Shown piece by piece: positions 41,299 through 51,129 of a stretch of 64,000 nucleotides of DNA. The position numbers and the translations under genes were made by a program. The DNA is taken from positions 1,240,001-1,304,000 of the forward strand of contig NZ_JACHMU010000001.1 in assembly GCF_014205075.1 (NCBI RefSeq). The letters run 5' to 3'. Under the pieces are notes generated by a model. It did not search any database, had not been told where the DNA came from, and worked only from the letters and a program-made list of their open reading frames with translations. This DNA comes from Microbacterium ginsengiterrae (GTDB taxonomy: Bacteria > Actinomycetota > Actinomycetes > Actinomycetales > Microbacteriaceae). Positions within the stretch are counted from its first letter, which is position 1, and every line of letters starts with the position of its first letter.

Positions 41299-41935
41299 GA
41301 CGTTTCTCCAATCGCCTGGCCAGCAGGGAGCTCAGATAGCTCGCGACCAGGTAGATGAGCCCGGCGAGGATGATCGCCTCGACGTAACGGAAGTTCTTGC
41401 CGCCGTACAGCTGCGCCTGACGGACGAGCTCGGTGACGGTGATCACCATGAGGAACGGGGTGTCCTTGAACATGGAGATCACGTAGTTCGCCAGGGACGG
41501 CAGCGTGGATCGCAACGCCTGGGGGATGATGACGGCCGTCCAGGTGCGCCGCGGCGACATCGACAGCGCGGTCGTCGCCTCCCACTGGCCCGGTGGCACC
41601 GCGTCGATCCCCGCGCGATACACCTCGGCCATGTAGGTGGCGTAGTGGATGCCGATGATGATCGTCCCCAGCACGATCGGCGGCACCGAGGTGAACACGT
41701 AGTAGGCGAACAGCAGCTGGACGACCAGCGGCGTCATGCGGATGAAGTTCATCAGCAGGGAGATCACGGCGGCGATGGGACGCGGCGCGGAGCGCCGGCC
41801 GAGCGCGATGATCAGTCCGAGGACTGCGGCGATGGCGCTGCCGATGATCGTCACGACGAGCGTGACCGTGAAGAACTTGATCAGCAGATCGGGGAGGACC
41901 GCTGTGGCGTGGTCCCAACTCCAGAAATCGTTCAT
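41279..41935 (-). CDS. ehuD: ABC transporter permease, EhuD-like
   Basis: A 218-residue His/Glu/Gln-type permease with about five helices and the EAA-type loop (GIDAVPPGQWEATTALSMSPRRTWTAVIIPQALRSTLPSL). The ATG overlaps the stop of the partner permease as ATGA. It forms the membrane channel with the EhuC-like protein. Confidence 0.85.
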   Translation of the reverse strand: MNDFWSWDHATAVLPDLLIKFFTVTLVVTIIGSAIAAVLGLIIALGRRSAPRPIAAVISLLMNFIRMTPLVVQLLFAYYVFTSVPPIVLGTIIIGIHYATYMAEVYRAGIDAVPPGQWEATTALSMSPRRTWTAVIIPQALRSTLPSLANYVISMFKDTPFLMVITVTELVRQAQLYGGKNFRYVEAIILAGLIYLVASYLSSLLARRLEKRLEYTTA

Positions 41936-42699
41936 CCGAACTGGCCCGCCCCCTTCGCGTCAGGAACCGGCGCGGCCGTGATGGCCTCCGACCACTTGCC
42001 CCCGTATCCGAGGCGGTGCTTGGCGCGGGTCTCCAGGGCGTTCATGCCGAGGGTGAGCAGGTAGGCGATGCCGAAGTAGATGAGCAGTCCCAGTGAGTAG
42101 GCGAAGAAGACGTCGGTCTGCACGCGGAGCCTGTTCAACTCCGCAGTGAAGTCGACGATCGTGATCAGATACACCACCGCGGTTCCCTTGAGCAGCTGGA
42201 TCAGCAGGTTGTTCAGGGAGGGGAGCATGAGCGCCCACGCCTGCGGGAAGATGATCCGCCACATGCGCTGCGTGCGCGACATGCTCAGGGCGGTGGTGGC
42301 CTCCCACTGACCGGGTGCGACGGCGTTGATGGACCCGCGCACGACCTCGGCGCCGTAGGCGCCGTAGTTCAGGCCGAGGGCGAGGATGCCGGTCACGAGG
42401 GGCGACAGTTCGAGGTTGAACGGCGGCAGCGGCAGCACGAAGAAGAAGAAGAACAGCTGCACGAGGAGCGAGGTCCCGCGGAACAGTTCGATGATCGTGC
42501 GTGCGATGCCGCGGAGGATGATGTTCTCGAACCGCGCCAGCAGTCCGAGACCGATGGCGACGATGATGGCGAGGAGGGCGCCGCCCGCTGTCAACTCCAG
42601 GGTGATCAGCACCCCGTCGGCGAGATAGGGCAGCGCCCTCCAAAGCGCCTCGAAATTCTCAGTCACGTCAGAGTGTGCTGGCGCCTCAGCCGAGCTCAC
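41932..42699 (-). CDS. ehuC: ABC transporter permease, EhuC-like
   Basis: A 255-residue permease of the same family, with SINAVAPGQWEATTALSMSRTQRMWRIIFPQAWALMLPSL as the EAA-type loop and about five helices. The GTG at 42699 overlaps the end of the binding-protein gene by 14 bases; a second GTG at 42666 in the same frame is also possible, and neither has a clear ribosome binding site. The protein has a basic C-terminal end. Confidence 0.83.
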   Translation of the reverse strand: MSSAEAPAHSDVTENFEALWRALPYLADGVLITLELTAGGALLAIIVAIGLGLLARFENIILRGIARTIIELFRGTSLLVQLFFFFFVLPLPPFNLELSPLVTGILALGLNYGAYGAEVVRGSINAVAPGQWEATTALSMSRTQRMWRIIFPQAWALMLPSLNNLLIQLLKGTAVVYLITIVDFTAELNRLRVQTDVFFAYSLGLLIYFGIAYLLTLGMNALETRAKHRLGYGGKWSEAITAAPVPDAKGAGQFG

Positions 42700-43576
42700 C
42701 CGAGCACAGCTGCTCGGTGGTCAGGTCGGACGGCGGCAGGTTCTCCGCGGTGAAGCCGAACGGCTCGACGAGCGAGAGGTAAGTGCTCTCGTCGGCAGTG
42801 ATCTTGGCGAGTTCCTCGTTGTAGGCCTCCAGGAGGTCGGTGTCCTCCTGGCGGAACACGGTCGCGCCGGCGCCGATCTGCTCGACACCGTCGATCTCCT
42901 GCACGAACGCGCCGGTGGTCTCGACGTCGTCCATCCCCTCGGTCATCCAGTTCATGGAGACGGCGGTGAGGGCGAAGGCGTCGGCGCGACCGGACTGCAC
43001 GATCTCGATGCCGGCCGTGGCGCTGTCGACCTGGATGGTGTTCGAGATGCCGAGCTCGGTCGCGTATCCCTCTTCGATGGCACCGGACTGCACCGCGAGC
43101 GTCACGTCGTCGGAGGCGGCGACGGCGTCGAGGTCGCTGAGGTTCTTGGGATTGCCCTTGGGGACGACCAGTGCGGTCGTGTACATGATCTCCGGGTCGC
43201 TGAAGGCGGCCTCGGCGCAGCGCTCGGGGAGGATCGACATCCCCGCGCTCACGGCATCCCACCGACCGGCGTTGAGGCCGGGGATGAGGGAGTTCCAGTC
43301 GACTTCCTCGATCTTGATCTCGTCGATGCCGAGGTTCGTGAAGATCTGCTCGTGCATGGCGATGGTCGCACCGGTCGCCTCGCCGTCCTCGACCCAGGAG
43401 TACGGCTGCTCCGACGCGATCGCCAGAGTGATCGAGCCCTGCTCCTGCGCCTTCTCGAGTGTGCTCATGCCCTCGGTGTCCGCGCCGTCGTTCGCGCTGC
43501 AGCCCGCGAGCAGGCCGACGGCCAGGGTGCCGATCGTCGCGGCGGCGACGCCGATTCGTGTCGTTCTCTTCGTCAT
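42686..43576 (-). CDS. ehuB: ABC transporter substrate-binding lipoprotein, EhuB-like
   Basis: The 296-residue protein has a lipoprotein signal (basic MTKRTTR, hydrophobic stretch, lipobox LLAGC with Cys about 26) and a type 3 solute-binding fold: ITLAIASEQPYSWVEDG, DWNSLIPGLNAGRWDAVSAGMSILPERCAEAAFSDP. The LIPGLxAGR and ERCxxxxFSDP segments resemble ectoine/hydroxyectoine-binding EhuB more than general amino-acid binding proteins. AGAGGA precedes the ATG. First gene of the importer operon. Ectoine as ligand is a family-based inference. Confidence 0.82.
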   Translation of the reverse strand: MTKRTTRIGVAAATIGTLAVGLLAGCSANDGADTEGMSTLEKAQEQGSITLAIASEQPYSWVEDGEATGATIAMHEQIFTNLGIDEIKIEEVDWNSLIPGLNAGRWDAVSAGMSILPERCAEAAFSDPEIMYTTALVVPKGNPKNLSDLDAVAASDDVTLAVQSGAIEEGYATELGISNTIQVDSATAGIEIVQSGRADAFALTAVSMNWMTEGMDDVETTGAFVQEIDGVEQIGAGATVFRQEDTDLLEAYNEELAKITADESTYLSLVEPFGFTAENLPPSDLTTEQLCSGELG

Positions 43577-43686
43577 GATGTCCTCTGGTTCCGTATCGGG
43601 TGTGGTTCGCGGGCGCACGGAAGGCGGCCGTTGACCGTGCCCCAGACTAAGGAATGTGTCGGCGGATGTACAGTCAGACGCGCAGA

Positions 43687-43696
43687 TTGTCGACAA
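43687..43696. promoter_or_regulatory. candidate GntR operator
   Basis: TTGTCGACAA is a perfect 10-bp palindrome of the T-N-G-T...A-C-N-A type bound by FadR-group GntR regulators. It lies in the 235-base interval between divergent ehuB and the gntR-like gene. A partial copy of the half-site (gatcgacaat, around 43761) follows. Assignment to the adjacent regulator is inference. Confidence 0.5.
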
Positions 43697-43811
43697 GTAT
43701 GCAAAACCGTGATCTTGCGGCAGACTGAGTTGCCGATCGGACTTCGCATCTGCTCGCGGAGGATCGACAATGAGATGTTCGCGGTTGTCGCGACGGGCTG
43801 AAGGGATGAAC

Positions 43812-44573
43812 ATGGCCGCACACACTCCGCGTTCGGTGTCGCCGATCTCGATGGTTCGCGTGGCGCGTCCGTCGACCGTCGACCTCATCACCGCCGAGTT
43901 GCGCAAGGCGATCTTCACCGGTGCACTGCCGGTCGGCAGTCCGATCGGAGAGGTCGAGATGTCGTCGCAGCTCGGGGTCTCCCGCAGCCCCCTGCGGGAG
44001 TCGACGCAGCGCCTCGTCCAGGAAGGGCTGCTCACGGCATCCCCCGGTCGCGGCATGCGCGTGAGCGTGATCGGACCGGAGCATGTCGCCGACGTCTACG
44101 ACGCCCGTCTCGCGGTCGAGGCGCAGGCTGCGCGCCTGATCATCAAGGCGGGGGCCGCGCCGATCCTCGAGATCCTCGAGCGCGCGTACGCCGACCTCGT
44201 CGCGGCGAGCGAGCAGGAGGATGCGGTCGCGATCGGCGACGCGGACATCGCGTTCCACCGGCTGCTCGTGGACTCCGCCGGCAGCCGCCGTCTGTCCCAC
44301 TACATGGCGACCCTCGCGATCGAGACGCGCATCGCCAGCTTCAGCGACCCGAACGGGTACACCGTGCGGCGCTCGATCTCCGAGACCTACCGTCAGCTGC
44401 TCGACGCGCTCGCCGCGGGCGACACCGCGTCGGCCTTCGCCGCCCTCGAGCGCCAGTTCGCCGAGGCGGTGGCCCGGCTCACCGGGCAGGACGCCGACGT
44501 CGACACCGTCGAGCGCCCCGTGACCGAGGCGATCCCGACGATGACGCCGATCGAGTTCACCGACGAGAGCTGA
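43812..44573 (+). CDS. GntR family regulator, FadR/FCD subfamily
   Basis: The protein (253 residues from ATG 43812) has an N-terminal winged helix (IFTGALPVGSPIGEVEMSSQLGVSRSPLREST, QRLVQEGLLTASPGRGMRV) and a C-terminal FCD ligand-binding domain with DARLAVEAQAARL, DADIAFHRLLVDSAGS and ETYRQLLDALAAGD, which includes likely metal-binding Asp/His residues. ATG 43812 is preferred to 43806 because AAGGG is then spaced correctly. It is divergent from the Ehu-type importer, which it probably represses, responding to the substrate or a derivative. Confidence 0.9.
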   Translation: MAAHTPRSVSPISMVRVARPSTVDLITAELRKAIFTGALPVGSPIGEVEMSSQLGVSRSPLRESTQRLVQEGLLTASPGRGMRVSVIGPEHVADVYDARLAVEAQAARLIIKAGAAPILEILERAYADLVAASEQEDAVAIGDADIAFHRLLVDSAGSRRLSHYMATLAIETRIASFSDPNGYTVRRSISETYRQLLDALAAGDTASAFAALERQFAEAVARLTGQDADVDTVERPVTEAIPTMTPIEFTDES

Positions 44574-44576
44574 GCG

Positions 44577-47228
44577 TCACTCCGCCGGGACGAGCACAAG
44601 GGTGTCGAGCGTCGTCTCGTCGACGGCATCCTTCGAGAACATCCACGGCGTCTGCACGCCCCTCGCCCAGTTCTCCGTCTGGTCGACGTAGTTCGGGTGG
44701 AAGGCGTGGCCTGAGGCGCCGGTGAGATGGTTCCAGGAGGATCCGTCGAAGTCGGCGAGGTCGATCACCATCCGCATGGACGGCACGGTGGTCGTGGCGT
44801 AGGACTCCCCGAGCATCCAGCCCGTCGCGTTGACGACGGACGCGCCGCCGCCGACCGGATACGGTCCGCGGTTGAACAGCGCTTCGATGGGGGCGATCCC
44901 CGAGGAGCCGAGCGTGTCGCTGCGGAGCGTGATGGCGTGCAGGCCGCCCCAGTTCCACCGCGCCGGCACGTCGCCCTGCAGGGCGACGATCTCCTCGTAC
45001 GCCTGCTCGGCCGAGAGCGCGAGCATGTCCTCCATCGTGTCGACGCCGAGTTGCTCGTTGACCCACAGCGGGTCGGACGGATCGTCCAGCATCGCGTCCA
45101 CGACGGTGAACAGTCGTCCCTGCCCGCCGTGCGGCAGGGGCTCTGCGCGATTGTCGAAGATGTTCAGCACGAGGTTCGACCACAGCACGTTCGCGTACGC
45201 GGCGGCACCGGATCCGGCGTTGTTCTGCGCGTCCCAGGTGCGCAGCAGGGCCACGGCATCCTGCGTCCCCGCCCCCTCGACGTCGACCTGACCCATCACC
45301 GTGGCGAGCTTCTTGCCGATCCACATCTCGTTGTCGTTCTGGATGTCGCGCATGTCCTGCGGAGTGAGCGGTCCCGCTGCCGCCTTGCGCTCGATGAGGT
45401 GGGCGATCCGCGCGGCGCGGTACCCGTAGTCCCAGTCGCGCGAGAGGAAGTAGTCGTAGTCATCGGTCACGATGGCGTTGTTCGCCGTCACGATGTACCC
45501 GGACGACGGGTTGTACGACACCGGCAGGTCCTCGAACGGGATGAACCCGCTCCAGTCGTAGGAGCTGTCCCATCCCGGCTGCGGCAGCCATCCGTCGCCC
45601 GCGCCGCGGATGGGCAGACGCCCCGGCGCCTGGTAGCCGATGTTTCCGTCGGTGTCGGCGTAGACGAGGTTCTGCGCGGGTACGTCGAAGAGGGAGGCCG
45701 CGTAGCGGAAGCTCTCGAAGTCGCGGGCGGTGTTCAGGGCGAACAGGGCCTGCCCCGTCGTGCCGGGGTCCAGCGCCGTCCACCGCAGACTCACGGCGTA
45801 CTCGCCCGACATGCCGTCGTCGGCATCCGTCTCGCCCTGGCTGAGGGCGTCGCCGTCCGCCATCACGAGTCCGTCGGCGACGGCGGTGAAGTCGTCGGTG
45901 AGGCCGGAGATGATCGGGCCGTGCGCCGTGGAGCGGATGGTCAGCGCGATGTCGTCGCCGTCGGCGACCCTGATCGTCTCCTCCCGCACCTCGAGCGGTT
46001 CGAGTGCGCCGTCGCGCCAGTACTCGTCGCCGTCGATCTTCTCGATGTACAGGTCTGCGACGTCGGTGGTGAGGTTGGTGAACCCCCATGCGACGGTGTC
46101 GTTGTGTCCGATGACGACGCCGGGGAGTCCGGAGAACGAGAAGCCGCCCACATCGAACGGGCACTCGTCGCTGACCGTCGAGCAGCGCAGCTGCACCTGG
46201 TACCAGACACTGGGAAGGGCAGCGCCGAGGTGCGGGTCGTTGGCGAGGAGCGGGGCGCCGCTGGCGGTGAGGGCGCCGGAGACCACCCAGGAGTTCGAGC
46301 CGATCCCCTCACCGGTGTCTCCGACGAGGATGCCGACCGCTTCGATGACGCTGTCGGCGGACTCCCACTCGACGGTCGTGATCGCCTCGCGGACGTCGGT
46401 CGCGCCGGTGGTGCCCGTCGACGCGGTGGCGGCATCGGTGTCCGAGTCGATCGGCGGCACAGTGGAGATCTTCGGGACGATCACCGGGTTCTCGTCGAAC
46501 GGGTAGGCGGGGTAGAGCTGCTCGAGCAGGTCCAGGCTGTCCTGCGGGGCGTCCTCATCGCCGGTGTCGGCGATGAGGAGGGCGCGCTCGGTCTCATCCT
46601 CGAGGTTGCTGCGCAGATCCCAGGCCATCGCCTTCAGCCAGGCCACGGAATCCGCCGGCTCCCACGGTTCGATCTCGTAGTCGGGATTCTGTATACCCAG
46701 GACGGCATATTCCAAGGACGCGGCGGCGCCGTCATTCTCCGCGAGGTAGGCGTTGACGCCGTCGGCGTACGCCTCGTAGTACGACCTGCTCGTGTCGTCG
46801 AGCGCTTCGACCTCCTGCTCCGCGACGTCGCGCCAACCGAGGGTGCGCAGGAACATGTCCGTGCCGGCCTGCGACTCACCGAACATCTCCGCGACCCGGC
46901 CACTGGTCACGTGGCGGCGGAAGTCCATCTCGAAGAAGCGGTCCTGCGCGTGGACGTATCCCTGCGCGTAGAACAGATCGTGGGAGGAGTCGGCGGTGAT
47001 GGTGGGGACTCCGAGGGCGTCGCGCTGGACGGTGACCTCGCTCTGCAATCCGGCGGCGGTGAGCTCGCCGGACGTCTGCGGGAACGATCGCTGGATCGTC
47101 CAGACGACGAAGAACGCGGCGGCGACCGCGATGACCATGAGGCCGGCCACGACGAGGAAGGCGATCCGCCAGATCCTGGTGGCCAGTCGGCGCGGTGCGG
47201 GTTCGTGAGTCTCGGGCGTCATCGGCAT
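44577..47228 (-). CDS. penicillin acylase family (Ntn hydrolase) membrane-anchored protein
   Basis: The 883-residue protein is a penicillin amidase-type hydrolase. One N-terminal membrane anchor (about 20-45) follows a basic stretch. The alpha part includes VQRDALGVPTITADSSHDLFYAQGYVHAQDRFFEMDFRRH. Ser311 in GIGSNSWVVSG is the expected autocatalytic cleavage site and N-terminal nucleophile of the beta part; NDPHLG and the Asn in VNATGWMLGESY follow. The family cleaves amides, including beta-lactam side chains and acyl-homoserine lactones; the real substrate is unknown. It is near the 880-residue size of actinobacterial members. Confidence 0.9.
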   Translation of the reverse strand: MPMTPETHEPAPRRLATRIWRIAFLVVAGLMVIAVAAAFFVVWTIQRSFPQTSGELTAAGLQSEVTVQRDALGVPTITADSSHDLFYAQGYVHAQDRFFEMDFRRHVTSGRVAEMFGESQAGTDMFLRTLGWRDVAEQEVEALDDTSRSYYEAYADGVNAYLAENDGAAASLEYAVLGIQNPDYEIEPWEPADSVAWLKAMAWDLRSNLEDETERALLIADTGDEDAPQDSLDLLEQLYPAYPFDENPVIVPKISTVPPIDSDTDAATASTGTTGATDVREAITTVEWESADSVIEAVGILVGDTGEGIGSNSWVVSGALTASGAPLLANDPHLGAALPSVWYQVQLRCSTVSDECPFDVGGFSFSGLPGVVIGHNDTVAWGFTNLTTDVADLYIEKIDGDEYWRDGALEPLEVREETIRVADGDDIALTIRSTAHGPIISGLTDDFTAVADGLVMADGDALSQGETDADDGMSGEYAVSLRWTALDPGTTGQALFALNTARDFESFRYAASLFDVPAQNLVYADTDGNIGYQAPGRLPIRGAGDGWLPQPGWDSSYDWSGFIPFEDLPVSYNPSSGYIVTANNAIVTDDYDYFLSRDWDYGYRAARIAHLIERKAAAGPLTPQDMRDIQNDNEMWIGKKLATVMGQVDVEGAGTQDAVALLRTWDAQNNAGSGAAAYANVLWSNLVLNIFDNRAEPLPHGGQGRLFTVVDAMLDDPSDPLWVNEQLGVDTMEDMLALSAEQAYEEIVALQGDVPARWNWGGLHAITLRSDTLGSSGIAPIEALFNRGPYPVGGGASVVNATGWMLGESYATTTVPSMRMVIDLADFDGSSWNHLTGASGHAFHPNYVDQTENWARGVQTPWMFSKDAVDETTLDTLVLVPAE

Positions 47229-47267
47229 CTCTCAGGGATCGACAGTGGGACTCGGTCTCACCGATCC

Positions 47268-47296
47268 CCAGAGCGCGTGTCGGGTACGCGCTCTGG
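47268..47296. terminator. hairpin before the acylase gene
   Basis: ccagagcgcgt (47268-47278) and acgcgctctgg (47286-47296) form a perfect 11-bp stem with a seven-base loop. It lies 39 bases upstream of the acylase start and 8 bases beyond another hairpin. It may be a second stop for argG transcription or a structured leader of the acylase mRNA. Confidence 0.55.
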
Positions 47297-47304
47297 AAGC
47301 CTAA

Positions 47305-47342
47305 CCGATGGCCCGTGTCCGACGGGGAGGACGGGCCATCGG
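47305..47342 (-). terminator. terminator of argG
   Basis: ccgatggcccgt (47305-47316) and acgggccatcgg (47331-47342) form a perfect 12-bp stem, 17 bases after the argG stop. The T-run is missing but the stem is strong. Confidence 0.7.
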
Positions 47343-47359
47343 GGCGTGCTGCAAAGGGG

Positions 47360-48814
<1,455 letters not shown>

Positions 48815-49372
48815 CTATCGGCGCGGCGTGTCGCCCTGTGGCTCGTCGAGTTCGTCCTCCGGGTCCCCGAGCTCGCCCTGCGGGACGTCGGCGTCGGCGA
48901 GGGCGGAGAGGAACCGGATCGCGACCTCGCGCTCGCGGGGGCTCATGGCGGCGACGACATCGAAGCGGCGTGCGTGCTGGCGGCCGATCGTGTCGCGTGC
49001 GGAGCGCCGGGTGCTCTCGGTCACCTCGATGCACGTCGTGCGCCGGTCGGTGGGGTGAGGCACCCTGACGAGATGTCCCGCCGCCTCGAGGCGGTCGACG
49101 AGCTTGGTCGTCGACGCGCTGGAGATGCCCACTTCGTGCGCGATGTCCTTGGGGGTGACGACCTGACCGTCCCGCTGCGCACGGAGGATCATGCGGATGG
49201 CGCGCATGTCGCTCTCGTTGAGGTGCATGTACCGGCGGGAGGCGTCGGAGAGGGCGCGCGAGGCGCGCTGCCACTGCTGCAGTGCGCCCATGACCCTGGC
49301 GCACTGGGCGAACTCCTCATCCGACAGCGCGGAGCGGTCGATGAGATCGGAGTCGATCGTGAAGTAGCGCAC
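48815..49372 (-). CDS. crtR: MarR family repressor, CrtR-like
   Basis: The 185-residue protein has a MarR winged helix in the middle: VVTPKDIAHEVGISSASTTKLVDRLEAAGHLVRVPHPTDRRTTCIEVT. It is encoded divergently from the idi-crt operon with 127 bases between. In Corynebacterium a MarR-type CrtR in this position represses the carotenoid operon and is released by geranylgeranyl diphosphate. The role here is inferred from that synteny. The GTG start has GAGG eight bases upstream. The acidic C-terminal tail (GELGDPEDELDEPQGDTPRR) is an extension beyond the MarR fold. Confidence 0.85.
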   Translation of the reverse strand: MRYFTIDSDLIDRSALSDEEFAQCARVMGALQQWQRASRALSDASRRYMHLNESDMRAIRMILRAQRDGQVVTPKDIAHEVGISSASTTKLVDRLEAAGHLVRVPHPTDRRTTCIEVTESTRRSARDTIGRQHARRFDVVAAMSPREREVAIRFLSALADADVPQGELGDPEDELDEPQGDTPRR

Positions 49373-49391
49373 AATAGCACCCTCGTCGTGT

Positions 49392-49440
49392 GAGATTCTT
49401 GCCCTGACAGTGAACTTTTCTTATGCTAACGTGAAATCTC
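49392..49440 (+). promoter_or_regulatory. promoter and probable CrtR site of the carotenoid operon
   Basis: TTGCCC (49399-49404), a 17-base spacer and TATGCT (49422-49427) make a good promoter pointing to idi, with a leader of about 65 bases. gagatt (49392-49397) and aatctc (49435-49440) form an imperfect inverted pair around it, and gtgaa recurs at 49410 and 49431. A repressor bound here would cover both promoter elements. Confidence 0.65.
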
Positions 49441-49499
49441 GCCCGGCTAGGGAAATCGGAGAAACCGTCCTCCCACCGGGTGAAGACGAGGAGCTCGCG

Positions 49500-50069
49500 A
49501 TGAAGACGGCAGACGCCACAGAGATGGTCGTCCTCGTCGACGACCTCGGCCGCCCCGTGGGGGAGCAGAGCAAGGCGACCGTCCACGGCGAGACGACCCC
49601 GCGCCATCTCGCGTTCTCCTGCCACGTGCTGGATGCGCAGGGCCGGGTGCTCATGACGCGTCGCGCGCTCGCCAAGAAGACATGGCCCGGCGTGTGGACG
49701 AACTCCTTCTGCGGACACCCCGCTCCGGGGGAATCCCTCGAGGATGCCGTGCGTCGCCGTGCCGCGTTCGAGCTCGGCATGGAGCTGGACGAGATCACCT
49801 GCGCCCTCCCGGACTTCGGTTACACCGCACGCGACGCCTCAGGCGTCGAGGAGAACGAGTACTGCCCGGTGTTCATCGCCACCGCAGCGTCCGTCCCGGA
49901 ACCCAACCCTGATGAGGTCTCCGAGACGAGGTGGGCGACGATCGCCGACCTGAGGGCGGCGACGGATGCCGCGCCGTGGGCGTTCAGCCCGTGGCTCACG
50001 CTCCACCTCCCCGAACTCGTCGAGCACTTCCCCCGGCACGTCGCGCACGAGGGAGCGAGTGGTGTCTGA
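49500..50069 (+). CDS. idi: isopentenyl-diphosphate delta-isomerase, type 1
   Basis: Interconverts IPP and DMAPP, feeding isoprenoid chain building. The 189-residue NUDIX-fold enzyme has the active-site Cys in TNSFCGHPAPGES, the Nudix-like EDAVRRRAAFELGM and the Glu in EENEYCPVF, as in type 1 Idi. ATG 49500 has GAGGAGC upstream and fits the family N-terminus (VVLVDDLGRPVGEQSKATVH). First gene of the nine-gene operon. Confidence 0.95.
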   Translation: MKTADATEMVVLVDDLGRPVGEQSKATVHGETTPRHLAFSCHVLDAQGRVLMTRRALAKKTWPGVWTNSFCGHPAPGESLEDAVRRRAAFELGMELDEITCALPDFGYTARDASGVEENEYCPVFIATAASVPEPNPDEVSETRWATIADLRAATDAAPWAFSPWLTLHLPELVEHFPRHVAHEGASGV

Positions 50070-51129
50070 CGCCGCCCTGCCCCGCACCGGCACGTCGACC
50101 GATGCGTTCGAGACCCGCCTCGGCGAGGTCCTCACCCGCATGCGCGAGCGTGCGTACGCCTTTCCCGCTCCGTACTCCCAGCTGTGGGAGACCGTGGAGC
50201 GCATGGCCACGGGGGGCAAGAAGATCCGGCCACGGCTCCTGCTGGGTGCCTATGAGGCGCTCGGAGGCATCGACGAACGCTCGGCGATCGACGCGGCGTG
50301 CGCCATGGAGTTGCTGCACCTCGCCCTCGTCATCCACGACGACGTCATCGACAAGGACGTGACGCGTCGGGGGGAGATGAACATCACCGGCTCGTTCGCG
50401 TCGGAGGCGATGGTCCGCGGCGCCGGTCGGAGCGAGGCGACGGCGTGGGGAGAGGCATCCTCCCTCCTCGCCGGGGACCTCGTCCTCACGCTCTCGCACT
50501 CCCTCCTCGCCCGTCTCGAGGTGCCGGAGGATCGGCGCCAGGCGGTCCTGGACGTCTTCGACGACACCGTCTTCGAAAGCGCGGCGGGCGAGCACCACGA
50601 CGTCTGGCTCAGCATGCGCCTCGAGCAGTCCTCGCCCGAGGACGTCCTGGCGATGGTCGATCAGAAGACCGCCGCCTATTCGTTCCGCGCGCCACTGGTC
50701 ACCGCAGCGGTCCTCGCTGGGGCGACGACGGCGCTGATCACCGAGCTGGAGAGCATCGCCCGCCAGATCGGCGTCGTGTATCAGCTCCGTGACGACGTGC
50801 TCGGCCTGTTCGGCGATGAGCACCAGACCGGGAAGTCCACCCTCAGCGACCTCCGCGAGGGCAAGGAGACGCTGCTGGTCACCTACGCGCGATCCGACGT
50901 CGCGTGGACCGGTGTCGAGCACCTGTTTGGCGACCCGTCGCTCACCGCGGCCGACGGCGCCCGCCTCCGTCGCGTGATCGAGGAATCCGGCGCGCTGGTG
51001 TTCGTCGAGTCCGTCATCGCCGAGCGCTGCACCGCCATCGACGAGGCCATCCGTGCCGCCTCGCTTCCGCCGTCACTGCACACCCAGCTCACCGAACTGA
51101 CCGTCACTTGCCGCACCAGGGTTTCATGA
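50062..51129 (+). CDS. crtE: geranylgeranyl diphosphate synthase
   Basis: Trans-prenyltransferase that builds C20 GGPP. The 355-residue protein has GGKKIRPRLLL, the first aspartate-rich motif HDDVIDKD (about residue 94), DLVLTLSHSLLA, and the second motif YQLRDDVLGLFGDEHQTGKS near 245 with an FGD-type ending. GTG 50062 overlaps idi by eight bases with GGGAG upstream. It supplies the substrate of CrtB. Confidence 0.93.
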   Translation: MSDAALPRTGTSTDAFETRLGEVLTRMRERAYAFPAPYSQLWETVERMATGGKKIRPRLLLGAYEALGGIDERSAIDAACAMELLHLALVIHDDVIDKDVTRRGEMNITGSFASEAMVRGAGRSEATAWGEASSLLAGDLVLTLSHSLLARLEVPEDRRQAVLDVFDDTVFESAAGEHHDVWLSMRLEQSSPEDVLAMVDQKTAAYSFRAPLVTAAVLAGATTALITELESIARQIGVVYQLRDDVLGLFGDEHQTGKSTLSDLREGKETLLVTYARSDVAWTGVEHLFGDPSLTAADGARLRRVIEESGALVFVESVIAERCTAIDEAIRAASLPPSLHTQLTELTVTCRTRVS

